Assembly (NCBI RefSeq): GCF_040581485.1 | Contig: NC_090129.1 | Coordinates: 27,990,764 to 28,054,763 of the forward strand | From: Linepithema humile | Taxonomy: Eukaryota > Arthropoda > Insecta > Hymenoptera > Formicidae | Length of the DNA: 64,000 nucleotides | Direction of reading: 5' to 3' | In this document: positions 61,700 through 64,000 of the stretch, piece after piece | Layout: each line of letters opens with the position of its first letter | Numbering within the stretch: position 1 is the first letter of the stretch | The notes under the pieces: model-generated | The model's database searches: none | What the model saw: only the letters and a program-made list of their open reading frames with translations | What the model was told of the DNA's origin: nothing | Made by a program: the position numbers and the translations under genes

Positions 61700-64000
61700 A
61701 TTTCTTTACAGCATAGCATAAAAGTATTCCGATACAAAAGCTTGTTCCATAGAAATCAACCTTGACATTCGGCAGTATCTTTATTCACTACCTGGTATCG
61801 CAGGTAAAAATAACTTCGTTATATCCACAGGCCATAACGGCGCCTCGTAACTCGATCCGATGACTAATCAGCGATGGGGGAATTAAGTACCAATGATTGG
61901 TGTATTTAATTAGATAATTAGATACGATATTCGGATAGCCGAGCATTGTAGAAATCGAGATTACACCGCGCGTTATTCCCGACTCGCTGATCGAACTCGA
62001 CACACTTTCTGGCGATTTCAAGTACATTTTTAATTTGCAGTAAATAGTAAACACAACTTCAACGTACGTTTAACGCACGCTTTAAACTCAAACCTTCATA
62101 TAAAATATACTTCAAAATATTACGACACCGAAAACATCAACTATATCATATTTTACGATTTAACGGAATGTAATAATAATAAATAAACGGAAAATTCAAC
62201 ATTAGAATTGTCAATTTGTACGGTATATCAGATGGATCCCGCTGCCGTGTAACCGTTGTACAGCTGACGGATCTGCTATCGTAAGCAGTATTTACGTTCG
62301 TCTTCTGAAATTTTTCGAGAGAAGCTACACGATTGCTTATTTGCAGTGCAAGCACTTCAGGTTATGCAAAATTAAAGTGACAAAAGTGCTCTATCTCACG
62401 CTTCATCTTAATATCATTATGGTAAATTGAATTTCTCAGAAAAAAAAAGCAAAATAGCAAAATTATGGTATCTAAATGTTAAAAAACCGGTTTTTTTTAA
62501 ACTTTACTACTACTGTTTTCGAGGAATCGATAATTCTCGATAATCATTCATAAATTTATTATCATAAAAAAATAGATATGCGGAACTGTAATGATTTTCG
62601 AAACTATCAATTTCTTTCAATAAATTAATTTGTGTAATTTGTTTCTAGAAGTAAATACAATAAATTTTACTAAGAATTAGCAAATTTATGTTAATAAATA
62701 ACACAAGACATATCTTTTTACTTTACTATAGAAATGAAAACTTTAGAAGTTATTAATAGTTATTGCAATAGTTACTGCAATACAGACAACTTCAAATAAC
62801 AATATTACTGAAAGAAATATGCGTAAATCTTTCACATAAATATATATTATTATGCTAATATTTAAAAAAATAATATTTAAATATATATCGTGAAATAGGT
62901 TTTTTAGACTTATTTTTTTGGACGCTTTATTTTCTCTGAATGTCTTGAAAAGAATATATTTAAAACCTCGCATTTTAGGAAGAGAGCTTTGAAATTACGA
63001 AATTCGTCTCGATACGGTCTTCAACCGGAAAGAGACAATGAAGCCGCCTCGCGACACGCTACGATTAATCATTCGCAGTTGCGCACGTGGATTTTAGGAA
63101 AATTGCATGACAATGTCGCGAACGATATCCGTGCCGCGACGTTGGCTCTATAAATATCATACTACAGTTAGCAGGCGAATATCGCTGATCGATAGCATCA
63201 TGTAGCCTCGTAAAGATGTCACACTGGATGTAACGATTATTGCGTAACATGAAAGAGTTACGGGGCTGCGAGATGGGAATTGATAATCTCAGGGTCGATA
63301 TCACGCGCGAGCAAACCCGAGAGCAATTGCTCGGCAAATTGAAGGAGGGTCGGCATTCGGCCTTATTTTTAGTTGTACGGGCGTCCCTGCATCGCGCGTG
63401 AATGCAAATATCAAAAATTATAACAAGAAGAAGAATGCCATTTGTTTCAACACTGGCACGCAATATTGCATTTACGATCCAGATAACGAAGTTTGATTTC
63501 TCTCCAATGAATTGCGAACGAAATGAAATATCTGCGCGTGCGGCTTAATTATATCAAAACATTTTTGTTACAAATTACAAAGTAATGAGCGCGACGTATA
63601 ATATGAGAAGTTAATGGAACTTGATATCAAATTTGTTAAAGAATTCCAGAGAAAGCGCTTGATGCCGGTATCGTTGTTGACATATTTTTGTGTCAATAAG
63701 TAGGTAAAACACTTTTCTCTTTTTCTGTTTGCTTAATTCATGAATGTGTACACGCACAACGTATATGTTAAAATAATAATTGTTAAATATAAGTTAAATA
63801 TATAAATAAAACTCAAAATTTTTATCTCATAATGAATCATATTAGTTTTTACCAAAAACTTTCCTTCGCTTTTTTCTCTTTTTTTTCAATTATAGATAAA
63901 ATACAAATAAACAAAAATATAAAGAAATGAATAAATAACAAATGTGAGCTACATTTTGACGTTAATGTTTCGTATATAAATCGTAAACTTTCATCCGCGG

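Larger units (their letters stand above)
46200..64000. other. Long stretch upstream of FAM43 without a recognisable gene
   Basis: About 18 kb with no coding sequence I can support. GC-richer islands occur near 49.1-49.6, 52.3-53.5, 54.0-54.5, 55.1-55.7, 57.1-58.9 and 60.2-61.4 kb. They hold overlapping open frames on both strands (longest 238 codons at 52835-53551, minus) without domains. Microsatellites, one minisatellite-bearing element (54522-55133) and one foldback (61533-61699) are listed separately. Distal regulatory DNA or non-coding transcripts are plausible. Confidence 0.5.

Noticed and set aside
1..64000. tRNA, rRNA, snRNA, CRISPR arrays and known conserved insect microRNAs
   Set aside because: Reading by eye I found no B-box-type tRNA motif, no recognisable rRNA or snRNA core and no spaced direct-repeat array. 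A covariance-model search would be needed to exclude small RNAs fully.

Overview
This window reads as nuclear DNA from an insect, most likely a hymenopteran and possibly an ant. AT-rich, gene-poor sequence alternates with CpG-rich islands. Two protein-coding genes with spliced structures can be reconstructed, and there are many microsatellites and short non-autonomous inverted-repeat elements. No bacterial operons, rRNA, tRNA or CRISPR array were seen. The species assignment is inference.

The first gene is on the + strand. One large terminal coding exon (about 11950-14444) encodes roughly 830 residues of a low-complexity, Gln/Ser/Pro-rich, probably nuclear protein that ends in two canonical C2H2 zinc fingers. 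An in-frame stop at 11934-11936, a strong 3' splice site at 11949 and the lack of any early in-frame Met show that the start codon lies in an upstream exon, which I could not place with confidence. Upstream lie CpG-rich islands at about 3.1-3.9, 5.4-6.5, 7.0-7.7 and 11.3-11.9 kb that could hold promoters or 5' exons. One of them contains a 0.5-kb-spaced direct duplication.

The second gene is on the - strand. Four coding exons (45685-45415, 35402-35039, 31445-31078, 30605-29671) join with matching splice phases into a 645-codon reading frame. It is a clear FAM43 family protein: a PTB/PID-type domain followed by the family motif around ERSKSAPKL and a long acidic, charged C-terminal extension. 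Intron 2 begins with a threefold tandem duplication of about 360 bp reaching the exon 2 splice donor, and it ends in a TG repeat next to the acceptor of exon 3.

Between and around the genes are several foldback or terminal-inverted-repeat elements (8.2, 8.7, 10.5, 26.7, 33.3, 54.5 and 61.5 kb). In three of them every arm-to-arm substitution is a transition. About 18 kb upstream of the FAM43 gene (46.2-64 kb) and about 14 kb between the two 3' ends (15.2-29.3 kb) hold no gene I can support. These stretches do contain GC-richer islands that may be regulatory or non-coding exons.
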